NCBI GenBank assembly: GCA_010015655.1
Contig: ML976808.1
Location: 1 to 64,000 of the forward strand
DNA: 64,000 nt
DNA from: Bimuria novae-zelandiae CBS 107.79
Lineage: Eukaryota > Ascomycota > Dothideomycetes > Pleosporales > Didymosphaeriaceae
Direction: 5' to 3'
A program made the translations under genes and the position numbers. This document shows, in pieces, positions 22,801 through 33,565 of this stretch. A model generated the notes under the pieces. That model made no database searches. It saw only the letters and a program-made list of their open reading frames with translations, and had not been told where the DNA came from. The stretch's first letter is position 1; each line of letters starts with the position of its first letter.

Positions 22801-24624
22801 TTCGAGGGCCTAAGGGCCTAGATGGCCTAATTGCCGGTGCCAGGTCCATGCGTTTGCCTTCTATAGTCTTCGTTTAGTACGTATATTAGTCTTGTGCGTG
22901 GCGTGCGCAGCATTAGTAGGAATACTACCTACTAGCCTTATTCTATGTTTTAACACCTATTATCTATGTAATTCTTAGAGTTCTGCTAGCACAGTATTGT
23001 CTCTTCTTTTTAGAGTCGTTAGGTCTACCCTTATATCCCACTAAAGGCCTTGCCTCTAGAGTAATCGGAATAATACAAGGTTGCAGAGCAAATCAGGGCA
23101 ATAGGCTATATTATCTAGCTATATTGTTTAATTACTGCTTACACTCTATATATTAAGATAGACGCTCTTGTATCCTTTAATCTATATTTATATATTCCCT
23201 GCCTATATGAAGTCTTCTAGCGCCGGTGGCCAGTATAAGACAAAGCAATCGATGTTGTTAAAGACATAGTAGGTTATGCCTAAATTAAGTATGGCTAAGC
23301 ATCGCAATAGGTATGTGTTTAATTTAGTGTAAAAAGATATAGCATTAAAGCTTGCTAGGATTTTAGTAATCTTACGTCTATCTAGTCACTTATTATTAGG
23401 CTTAGTAATTCGAGTTAGAGTAGGAGTATGCAATAATTTAATTATAGGTGCCTATAATCTAGCCCTCTTTATTATCCTTAGGCTTTCTTAAAGCGCAGGG
23501 TTATTCTCTAGCCTAAACTTAATTAGGGTAACTATGCTTGGCTTTGGCCTAAACCATTCTGGTTGTTTGTCTAGGAAAGCGTAGAAGCAGTCTTATAGAC
23601 TATAGCGTTATTTATAAGTAGGGCACTTAAGGCCACTAGCTACCGCTAGCTTATTGTCTATAATCGCGGACCGCTTGGCTCTGGTACGTTGACTATTATT
23701 TCGTTGTTTACGAGGTCTACCCTAATAATTTAATATTGCTGCTTTATCCACAAGAGAGGCGTCCCTGTCTATAGCCTAGGTGGATTCACCACTGTTAGCG
23801 AGAGATGAACCTGCAGCAGTAAAAGCGCCCTTTTATTTACCTTTAATCAGGTGCTATAGGATTATGTAGTCTTAAAAGAGTTTTATTATATACTTTCGTG
23901 AGATAGCTGCATCCTTGCTTCTATATTGCTAGAAGGTCGTTACCTATATAGGTGCGATATGGATAACTGCCTTTATAAAGTCTTCTTTAACTAAGTCTAG
24001 CCTTTAAAGCTCTAGAACCTAATTAGTCTCTACTTCTGTGGCTGCATGATCGTACTTAGATAGCTATATAGCCCATAATCTGGCTATTCTTATTGGCTTA
24101 AGGGCTTCTTAGTATCTTGTCCTTAATTGTCTGTATTTGTCTTGCAGGTCTACCCTAACTGTAATTATAAGGTTATTAATCCACTACCTAATTAATTAAT
24201 CTAGGAGGTAGTAGTTATTCTAGAAATACGCAGAAACTGTTAATTAGATAATAGTAATTACTTGGTTTAGGCTAACCTGTTCCTCTCGGTATTCGCGATC
24301 CATGATCTTATATATTTCTAGCTATCCTTTGTAATAATCGCTATCGTCTTTGTATGCTTTCGCGCCTGCCGTTAATAGATGTAAGGGCATTATTGGCATA
24401 TTATTTAAATTCGCAGTCGTATACGCCGTGCTTGGCTGGTAGTTGCCTATCGCGGGAGGTATCGGCATTGCGGGTTTCTGTCTTAGTTCATCTATTAGCA
24501 CTGGGTTAATAATGTTCCAGACCTTTAGGAATTAGGATTTTGTTTTTAGCTAGTTTAGCCACGGTGTGTAGTTCGTGTAGTTGGTTAGGATTACTGTAGG
24601 ATCTCTAAGGGTCGATAGGGCCAT
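19860..24624 (-). pseudogene. Copia B Gag-Pol polyprotein relic
   Basis: Gag starts with ATG at 24624 on the minus strand. Downstream, on the same strand, come the pre-integrase zinc region and integrase (about 22850-22300) and then reverse transcriptase. There LHKALYRLRISPLL near 21040 is the Copia landmark, and FFYIDNLIIAY near 20890 is the catalytic YxDD block with Asn at the last position. RNase H follows with EVASDASFTDNTLNRKSLQG (20418-20215), and the stretch ADRLTKALPVNK near 20000 closes it. Stops are TAG and TAA. The plus-strand open frame at 20237-20440 is its shadow. Confidence 0.85.
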
Positions 24625-24660
24625 TGTAATTAGCTTGGCGGAGGCAATAAGACTCTTAAT

Positions 24661-24883
24661 TATTAGATTTAATAGTGTTCTGTCACTTTAAGATAATGCA
24701 ATGATGAGAATTTAATAAATGTGATAATTGATTAATAATGTTCGTGTTCTGTGTTCCTAGAATATAGATGTGTGCGAGGCTCTAAATAAGTGCCACTACA
24801 GCGCTAGCCCTATTTAGAATAGTATAAAAGAGAGAGTGCTCCAGCCTTATATCTATAATAGATAGAGGCTATATAATCAGACA
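24661..24883 (-). repeat. Copia B 5' LTR
   Basis: Partner of 19589-19812, more strongly RIP-mutated (the terminal CA has become TA). The leader and Gag follow on the minus strand. Confidence 0.88.
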
Positions 24884-25303
24884 TAATTATAGGTAGATAA
24901 CTACCTTATTAATGTTTGCCCTCTCCTCTTTGTATTCGCGATCGTTCATCTTATAGTCTTTTAGGAGTATCTTATAGATATTAATATTGTCCTTATATGC
25001 TTTTATGCCTTGCGTTGATAGTTACGATAGGTGTATTAGCGGGGTGTTTGGGTTTACAGTTACATAAGCTTGTGATGCTTAGTAGAGGCTAATAGCAAGA
25101 GGCTTTGGCATAACGGGTTTCGTTTTCGGATCGATAGGTGAGTCTAGATTAATAATTTTTTAGATATTAAGTAGCTTGTATCGCATTTTGAGTTGTTGCA
25201 GCCATGTAGTAAAGTTATTATTATTAGTTAGGATAACTATAGCGTTTCTAAGGGTAGATTGCGCCATTGCAACCGGTCGTATTAAGGTAGTAAGACTCTT
25301 AAT

Positions 25304-25502
25304 TATTAGATTTAATAGTGTTTTGTTACTTTAAGCTAATGCAATGATGAAAATTAATAGTTATAATAATTAATTAATAATGTTCGTGTTGTGTCTTATT
25401 CGTATTCTGTTAGACTGCTACCGAAGTCTTCTTTTCTTGGCGTAGGATTGCCCAGCCACCTTTACACTTTGAGTTTAGTGCAAAGTGCCATGTAATCGGA
25501 CA
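25304..25502 (-). repeat. Copia A 5' LTR
   Basis: It is the same length as the 3' LTR and differs from it mainly by C/T and G/A changes. It is followed on the minus strand by the leader and a Gag start at 25267. Confidence 0.88.
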
Positions 25503-27523
25503 CAGTTACACACGATATAATAGAGAATAAGGCAATTGTATAGACAGGCTTACTACCTGCTAACTATAGATAGTCAAGGCATGGCGCTAATAAAGACGGA
25601 ACTATTACCTAAATTATCTCCTTTATAAAGAAAGTGCGATAATTTAGGCTCCTAGGCAGTAGTAGCGCCTTAAGGGAGATTACTAAGACCCTAGCTATAT
25701 AACAACACGACCTAGGCTACTAGGGCTACTATAACCCACTAAAATGCGTGCGCCTCCCCTGCTATAACAACTATGGTAAGAAATAAGAGGACTATATAGG
25801 CCCCTAAGACTTAGGATGCACCTATCCAGTGTAGTGCGCTAATTATCTTAGCCTATATTAGGCAGGGCATATTAACTGCCTAGCAGCGCCTCGCCGAGTT
25901 AACAAGTAGGTTATTAGGCTAATAAGGAGGGAGATAGGTATATACCGCCGCGCTAATTACCAGGCCTATAAGCACGCTAACCGCCTGTCCCCAGGTACTA
26001 AAATAGAGGTAGCAACCGCGGCAGCCCAGGATAGCTTACTAGAGCTCTATAATAGCCTATATAGTGCCCCTGCTGCCTCTAGCTTACATTTAGCAGGCGC
26101 AGTAACAACGCTAGTAAACGCTAATAAGTAACGTAACCCAGGAATAGAGGCGTTAATAAGGCCCTCTACTTGCCTATAACGCTCTACTTATATCCCTAGA
26201 AACCTAAATCTGGCGGTAATATCGGCGCGTAGCGTTACGCCACCTTAAGATTACATAGCTTTATCCTTATTAGAGAGAGACATAAGTATAAGCGACAAGA
26301 ATAATCTCTTATGTTAAACACACCCTTATAAAGATAAAGGACTCCCCTTAGGGAGCGTAATATATAGGTTAGCTAGATAAATATGGGGCGAAGCTCGCCT
26401 AGCCATATTATGGCCCTAGAACTTACTTTTTAAGAAGGTATCAACGTAGTATGCATATAAGAGCTGGCCACGTGGCCTAGTACCCGCACCTTAAACCACC
26501 TAAGCTACTAGCTACACCTACCTATTAATAGCTAGGACGACCCCTAGCACAGGGAGACATAAAGACTTAGAGTTCTTATCTATACGCTAAAAGGCGCATA
26601 GCTCTACATTACGACCATAGCGCCCCTATAGAACAGGGACAGATAATAGATTTAGGTTAACAGGGTCTCTATCCTCAACATCTATAGGCAGCCTTAGACT
26701 ACACTAGTCTTAGAGTATATTATAGGCCTTACCCCCTAGTAAGATGCCTAGTAGGGGGAGACTTTAACACTAAGCATGATATATTTAAGCCTAGTATTAT
26801 TACCTTGTAAGGCGGCGCCGAGCTTACGCGCTAGGCCATAGTCAGCGGCATAAACTATATTAGAGAACCTAATAGAGCCACCTATAGAGCTAGCCACGTC
26901 CTAGACCTTAGCTTTTCTAATATCGCTTTTACTAAGACGGAGGTGCGCGACGACCTGCACTATAACTCTAACTACGCTACCCTAGTTATAACACTGCTAG
27001 GCAGAGGCATACTAAGCTATAAATAATATTACTTTAGGCTTCTTAGAAAGAAGCTTCTTCCCTTTACCCAGCTAGTTATAATAGGTATACCATAGCTACC
27101 CTTAATAGTAGTAGCCTTTAACCTACGCCAGGTGAAAGAGTGCGCCGCAGCGCTAACCTTATTACTCTAAGATACTCTACGCAAAACCGACTACCTAAAA
27201 AGAGATAGTAGAAAGGCGGCACCTTAGTAAATAAATAAGTGCGCTAACGCCAGGCGCCTGCACCTTAAGTCTAGACGGGGCTACATAGGCACCTAGACCC
27301 TAGAGACTTGTAGCTTTCTAACTATAGTAAGAAAGGCTAAGAGATAATACTAACAATATACTATTAATAGCGTAAAGGAGGACTCTAACCTCTTTTAAAT
27401 TATAGGCTAACACAAGCTAGAGCTAATAAGACCAGACCCGCCGCTAGTCTATAAGGGGCGCTATATTACTAACCCGCAGGAGAAAGCGAAGACGCTTAGA
27501 TAAGTAATACTTTACTATTTCGA

Positions 27524-27716
27524 TGTCGCGGTGAGCAGAGCTGGACAGTACGTAGGGAAATTAAAGGATTAAACTAAGGTTATACTATCTAGGAACTACA
27601 GAAGATATAGGTGCGCAGGCATAAATAACACTAGTCCTAAATAGGTAGAAGGTAAGTCGCAACCATGCCAAGGTAAGAGTAACTATCTTGTAAGGTAAGG
27701 GCTATAAACCGTAACA
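27524..27716 (-). repeat. Copia II 3' LTR
   Basis: Reads TGTTACGGTTTATAGCCC on the minus strand and ends CACCGCGACA. It matches 35930-36117 apart from RIP-type changes and a 5-bp length difference. Confidence 0.9.
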
Positions 27717-30417
27717 CACCCCCCAGCTAGCGTAGACTTAAAGGTCAGTAAGTTAACGATAGCTAATTAGTATTAGTGTATATAAAGGGCGTTAAGATCG
27801 TCCCTATTAACCTAACGCAGTCCTTTCAGGCGCTTAGTAATATTAATAAGGCTAAGTTAGCAGATAAACTCTATAAACTTCTGCTTAGGTAGAATCTTCG
27901 TGAGTCCATCGGCAGGCATATGGTTAGTAGGGACCTATTAGACGTTAATACAAAAGGCTTTAACTTCCTGTCGAATCCAAAGCTAGTGGATGTTAACATA
28001 TTTAACTTTTATGTAGAGCTTGTCTTGTTACTTAGTAACAATACCAACAGTCTACTAATTATTATACTAGATAGTAGGTGTATAATTAAGCGTAAGATTA
28101 ATGCCAGTAAAGAAACGCATCTACTCCTTTATTTATAAGGCAGCAAGTAAGAGCGAGAGTAGTTTAGACTCTATAGTTAATTTTATAACTATACGCTGCA
28201 CTGTTAACTTTTAGTTAATTATTAGCCTACTAAACTTAAATGCGTAACCTTAAGAGCTCTAATAAGTCTTAGGTTTATTAGCGTATAAGGCGTCAGATAA
28301 TCTAAAGAAGAGAGGATCGCGGTATATTAGATTATTAGAGAGATACTTAGCCACGTCTTGCGTGCTAGCAAAGGCTTTAAGAGCAAGAGCCTTTATGCTA
28401 AGCAGGTAGCGCCAGGTCTAGCGTATCTTTAAGACGTAAGACTATTCTAGGTTAGTAAGATAGCAAGCAAACATAACGTGCGTTTAAGCGACGTTAGGTC
28501 TGCCCTAGATAGCAATGTATGCAAGTAAGCTAACTAGTTATTAATAGAGCTTCGTTTAAGCAATATTAGGCTCCTTAGTAGACTGCGATAGCTAGTTCTC
28601 CGTAAGTAGGATGTCTAGAGCCTTACCTATAGCCTTAATGCTAAATCAAGCGCATACCTTATCGATAAAGGCGTCTTAGACTAGCTAGGTCTTGTGCAAC
28701 GCTCGATCGCGGATAATACAGATTCTAAGAAACTAGGTAAGGTCTCCTATAGATTTAATGTTGTATAGGTCCACTAGATTCTTCTTAAAGGGCCTGTGGA
28801 GATAGGCGTTTGATTGATGAAACGCCATAATAATGTTGTTAACGTAGACAAATAGGATAAGCTAGCGGCTCGTGTATAAGTAAGGAAAGCCTTTAACTAG
28901 CTTTAGACCTAGCTTAACAAGCTATCGGCGTAGCTTGTTATACTATAGTAGTAATAACTCCTTTAGGCCGTATAGGGCGCGGAGCACCAGCATAATCTCG
29001 CCTTTAGTGTGGCGGAATAGCTTAGGTGTTTTAGCGTATAGCTTCTAATTAATCTTAGCATTTAGAAAGGCAGTAGGAACATCGTACTACTTTAGCTCTA
29101 AATTAAAGTAATTAGCAATTATAATAAGAGCGCGAAAGTTACAGATCGTAAGTATAGTAGCGTACGTGTTATTAAGCGGAGCTTAAAGATCTCCTTAAAT
29201 AACAAGTTAAGCCTTAAACTATAAGAGGTATCCATCTCTATCGATCTTATACGTAAATACCCACATTAATGGTAGCACCTTAGCGTCTATAGTAGCCTTT
29301 ATTTTTATAGTCTTCTTAAAGACTCCTTTAGCGCGTAGAGCCTGCTATTTAACCTCTATAGCGCGTTAGAATTAATTACTAAATATATGTATATTAAGCT
29401 GCTTTACTGCCTTAGGTAAAGGTGGTAGCTAAGACTAATAGATTCTTAGTATTTTATCTATAGTAGGTATAGTGCGAATCTCGGTCGAGAATGCACGGAG
29501 ATAGTTAACAAGAGGTATAGCTCCTAGCGCTATAGTATATATGTAAATTATAAAGTTATTAAGATCTTTCTGCTTTCGATTGCGTTTGCCAGTAAGGATA
29601 AGACTTGTATTATTTAGATCTAGATTAATATCTTGTAGAGCTCTCTCGCCGCGTTGGCGATAGCCCTTAGGTACTTTATTACTCTTAGGAGTCTGATTGC
29701 TTGTGGCAGTAGACATTGTAGGTCTAGGGGTAGGCAGCTATTACTATGTTAATTTAAATGCGTTATTAGTCTATTTACCCCCCACCTGGGAGCCTGCAAC
29801 TCCTAAAGCTAAGGTTATAGGTATTTCTACTAGGCATCGACGTTGATAAGCAGTTAATAAATCTTTAATATTAACATTATGTTAATATTCCTCTAGGTAT
29901 TCGAGTAGTTTAATTATTTCCTTAAGCACTAATTCTAACAGATACCTATCTATCCTATTAAAAAAGAGTGTAGGCTTAAATATAACATCGCGTGTGACGA
30001 TAATAGTATCCTTTATAGGTAGCTATATACAGAAGATATTGGTGCCTTAGTAGCTAACAAGGTGGCTAATAAGAGTGCGCGATTTAAGCTTATTAGTAGC
30101 TCTTAGATCGCAATTATAGACGTAGGCGCGATAGCCAATAGGTTTTATATAAGTAACAAGTAGCTTTTATCCCTATATAACCTCGTACGGCGTCTTTCAG
30201 CCTAGTGCTTCTGTGGGCGTGCGGTTGAGGATGTACGCGGTAGTGCGATATATCTTATGTAATAGGTTCTTTAGTAGTTTAGCGTGTATGCGTATAGCGC
30301 GAGCTTACTATATAAGTACTCCGCCAGCACGTTTAATAAGTCTATTTAGTTCCTTTGTTCTAGCAGGTGCTAGCTCATATAGCATACCTAGCTCTTTTGT
30401 TGTGTCGATAAGGTTAT

Positions 30418-33400
30418 CAGCGCTGCCAACGAACAGAACGTTCGATCCGAACAATCGATCCAAACGGCGTTTTCTGGTGTTTTGGATCGAACGAACGAAC
30501 AGGCATGGTGAGTCAAACAGAGCTTCGAACAAACGCATTATTAGAGCCAAACGTTTAGTTATTCGGTTATTCGGGACTACGTTTAATTAATTTAGTATAG
30601 GGATTCTATTATAATTAGTGGAGTATTACCTTATTCTACTAGCCTTGTGCTACGCGTGGCGTTGTCGTATATTGCCTTGTGCAACGTTGTCCTTATAGGA
30701 GAAGAAAACTCTAAGTTTTCTCGTCAACGTGCCTCCCACTGTTTCCCATCGTCAGCCATGAGCGTATCTTATCATGGATCAATTTGTTACCCGCTCGCAG
30801 TCGTCCCAGTCGACCCAGTCAACCCAGTCAACCCGGCTAGCATCTAACAGCTATCACCATGCCGGGTCGCGTACAGCAGCTGTCATGGCGATGGCGAAGA
30901 GCTTCGAGAGCTTGGATAACTCGCCATCCAAAGTGGAGTCTATCGCTCCTACGCATGAGTTTCCCGGCGAGCTGCAAGCGTCCGGAGCTCGTTTTCCTAT
31001 TATATAGACCCGCCTCTGGCAAGGCAAACGTCTCCTCAACTCGTCGCGCGTCGGGTATAGGGTTAAAGGCAAAGGTTAATTGCTCAGCAAGCAGGAGTTG
31101 GCATCGTTCTAGCAATACGGCGCAGAGCTCGAGTACGTTAAGGAGAACGGGAAAAAGACGATTCTATTTCTATGTCAGTCATGCCACACTCAGCGTAAGG
31201 TCCTAGACTGCTGGGTAGTTGACAGTACTGCTCATATTAAGCGGCATCTCAAGAAGGTCCACAGCGTCGATCCAGATACCGGTTTGCTGCCAATCGCCGA
31301 GGCACTGCAGTCGCAGACTCTGTGGCAACATGCCACTGCTGGCTTGTCGAGCGCTGTTTCTTATTATCTTTAGCAGGAAGAGGAGCTGCAGTCGGCGTAC
31401 GTAGACTAGGTAATGGTCAACGACCTGAGCTTTAAGATATGTGTGGATCCGTCGACGAGGGGCATACTAACATGGAACCAAACGCCGTTGCTGCGCGCCC
31501 TGCCAGTAAGCCACACCACGCTTTCTAAATACGTCGAATTGCGCCTAGCGGAGAGGAAGGTGGAGATCTTAGAGCTTTTAGCCAAATTAGAAAGTAGGAT
31601 TTCAGTAAGTTGCGATATGTGGACATTGCTAAATAAATATGACTTTCTTGGAGTTGTCGCGCACTTCGTCGGTAAGTTAGTGTTTTTAACTAGAACAACG
31701 CTAGCCCGGCCGGAGTTAGACGGACCTAACGAACTTTGAGAAATCCACATTGCTAACCTACAACTTCAAAATTCTCTCCACAAACAACGCGACCTACTTA
31801 TTGCCTTTCGGCCTCTTTTCTACAATCATACAGGCGCTGCACAAGCTCAGGTAATTTTTAGCGTCGTCCAAGAGTACAATTTCGTCCAGAAACTACATTA
31901 TTTCGTGGGGGACAATGCCGCGAACAATGGCACGACCTTCATCCGCAAGCTCGACGATATCTCCCCAAAAGACCTCCACATTGCCAGCAATCGTCGTATA
32001 CGCTGCGCCGGCCATATCATTAACCTCATATCGAAAGCTCTTATATACGGCAAGGGTGTGAGCGACTTCGAAGCGGCGCTGGCAAAGGCGTCACCTGATG
32101 AACAATATGCCATGTTTCGGGCCCGCGGTGCAGCTAGCAAGCTGCATAACTTCGTTAACTCTATCTGCAACTCCCACAAACGTCGACGCGCCTTTAAGAA
32201 AATACAACAAGAGAAGCTCGACAAGAACAACCTCTTCTATTTCTCTACACTTAATTTAATCAAGGATAGCGGGATCCGGTGGCACAGCGTATACCTCATA
32301 TTACTACGTTGCCTCGAGCTCCGAGAGCCCATCCATCGCTTTTTCAAGCAGGCGCGCGCCGACAGCTCCACTATAGGCGATAAATATAATCCTACGCTCG
32401 ACGCTCTGTTGGACGACGAGTGGGACGAGGTCCGCGTCATGACTGAGGTCTTAGAGACTTTCTACAAGAATACGAAGTCGCTGGAAGGCAACGCCTCCGG
32501 CAGCGGTTTCGGCTCACTGTGGCAGACGGTGGTCAACCTACAAGAAATCTACGCCTTTCTCAGCGGCGAAGACGAGCGCAGTGTCTATCAAATCGAGGGC
32601 TTCGAGCAGTCTGATTATATGGTCTCTGGCGTTAAGCTCGCCCACGAGAAGCTGATTACATATTTCACAAAGCTGGTGTTGCCAGCCGACCAGACACCGA
32701 GTCTCTATTGCGTGGCGACGGCCATGCACCCATGCCTACGCCTCTCATGGTTCAAGACCCAGTGGAAGGCACACCCAATGTGGTATAAGGCAGCGGAGAA
32801 ATCGATTCGGGACGTATACAAACAATACCTGGCGGCAGAGGCACGCGACGCCGACGACCTCGACGAGCTCCCAGAGGTCCCACGCACGCGCAAGGTCCCT
32901 GGGGCGTATGCCAGCGACGAACGGAGACTCCGCACAATGTTTATAGACAATCACCTTCTCACAGGCAAGAAGGCACATAAGCGGCAGAAACGCACGTCGC
33001 AGCTCGACGAATACTTTGACAGTCTCTACGACGACAGACTGACGAGCTCCGCGTCCCCGGACATGTACAAATTGATGCAGGATCCACACCGCTGGTGGGT
33101 TGACGTAGGTCAGAAACGCTTCCCAGTTGTATACAAGATGGCGATGGATCATCTCTCTGTGCCAGCCACCTCATGCGACTGCGAGCGGTGTTTCTCGTCC
33201 GCTAGGAGAACAATCACGTGCGATCGCAATTCATTATCGCCAGCCGTCGTCGAAGCTCTACAACTGCAGAAGAACTGGCTCACGAGAGACGCCATATCAA
33301 GTCACCTCACAGCGTTATCAAAACACGTCGTCAAGAAGGATGCCGGCCAAAACATCTAGCTAGTAGACAATAGCTAGTTTCTTAACCACAACACCAACCT

Positions 33401-33565
33401 GCTTCCTAATTAGGAAAGTTTTATACGAACGTTCGGCCGAACGTTCGTTAGACTGTTCGAAGATGCTCCTGTTCGAGTCGTCTCGAACGAACGAACATTT
33501 GTATGTGGGCCGAACGAACGAACAAGCACCTTGTTCGGATCCTGTTCGATTCGTTGGCAGCGCTG
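30418..33565 (+). mobile_element. Young hAT transposon (3148 bp), largely free of RIP
   Basis: Perfect inverted ends CAGCGCTGCCAACGAA lie at 30418 and, inverted, at 33565. The 8-bp duplication AAGGTTAT flanks at 30410-30417 and 33566-33573. CpA and TpG are common, unlike the Copia II sequence around it, so it inserted after Copia II had been mutated, or escaped RIP as a single copy. Both subterminal regions (30430-30510 and 33428-33555) are packed with GAACGAAC and GTTCG motifs in both orientations. Confidence 0.95.
30774..33359 (+). pseudogene. hAT transposase with BED-like finger; N-terminal half has six stops, C-terminal half open
   Basis: ATG at 30774 is in frame with the long open stretch 31905-33359 (484 codons), giving about 861 codons in all. 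Six stops interrupt the first part: 31005, 31077, 31110, 31371, 31407 and 31737. Some could lie in unrecognised introns. The N-terminus has CQSCH followed by AHIKRHLKKVH (31173-31263), a BED-like zinc finger. The core shows VGDNAANNGT near 31900, RIRCAGHIINLISKAL near 32000 and IRWHSVYLILLRC near 32275. The C-terminal hAT dimerisation domain has VPATSCDCERCFSSARRTIT near 33155, with the conserved Cys-Glu-Arg block. The start is chosen as the first ATG in frame. As read the protein is broken, but little else is damaged. Confidence 0.88.

Larger units (their letters stand above)
19589..24883 (-). mobile_element. Copia B, complete LTR retrotransposon nested in Copia A
   Basis: LTRs of 224 and 223 bp lie at 19589-19812 and 24661-24883. 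The duplication TAATT flanks exactly, at 19584-19588 and 24884-24888. The minus-strand polypurine tract is at 19813-19822. It belongs to the same subfamily as Copia C (38166-43479, plus strand), with near-identical LTRs and pol sequence. The interior is RIP-mutated. Confidence 0.93.
19123..25502 (-). mobile_element. Copia A, internally deleted LTR element hosting Copia B
   Basis: LTRs of 199 bp lie at 19123-19321 and 25304-25502, and the duplication CAGTT flanks both (19118-19122, 25503-25507). Read on the minus strand the 3' LTR is preceded by a polypurine tract (GGGGGTG). Without Copia B (19589-24883) only about 262 bp of RNase H tail (19322-19583) and about 415 bp of leader and Gag start (24889-25303) remain between the LTRs. 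The pol genes were therefore deleted before B arrived. The Gag start is ATG at 25267 on the minus strand. Confidence 0.9.
18208..26170 (+). pseudogene. LINE ORF1 (Gag-like) relic, split by Copia A/B
   Basis: An ATG at 18208 opens a frame with MPARLPLEAFIATRPANLEL and, further on, EAIIYTLAQAIDSCLNAYKL at about 18450. It continues to 19122, where Copia A interrupts, and resumes at 25508. At about 25750-25890 a Cys-containing stretch (CYNNYGKK, then LGCTYPV and CANY) is what remains of zinc knuckles. ORF1 proteins of Tad-type LINEs bind the element RNA. TAG codons occur throughout. The exact start and end are uncertain. The two open frames on the minus strand at 18141-18452 and 18789-19040 are antisense shadows. 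Confidence 0.6.

Noticed and set aside
30308..30550. 80-codon minus-strand open frame
   Set aside because: It crosses the exact hAT insertion boundary at 30418, so it is a chance fusion of Copia II and transposon sequence.
30213..30590. 125-codon plus-strand open frame
   Set aside because: It also spans the hAT boundary and is antisense to Copia II pol on its left part.
32745..33152. 135-codon minus-strand open frame
   Set aside because: Antisense to the 484-codon hAT transposase frame, which carries the conserved motifs.
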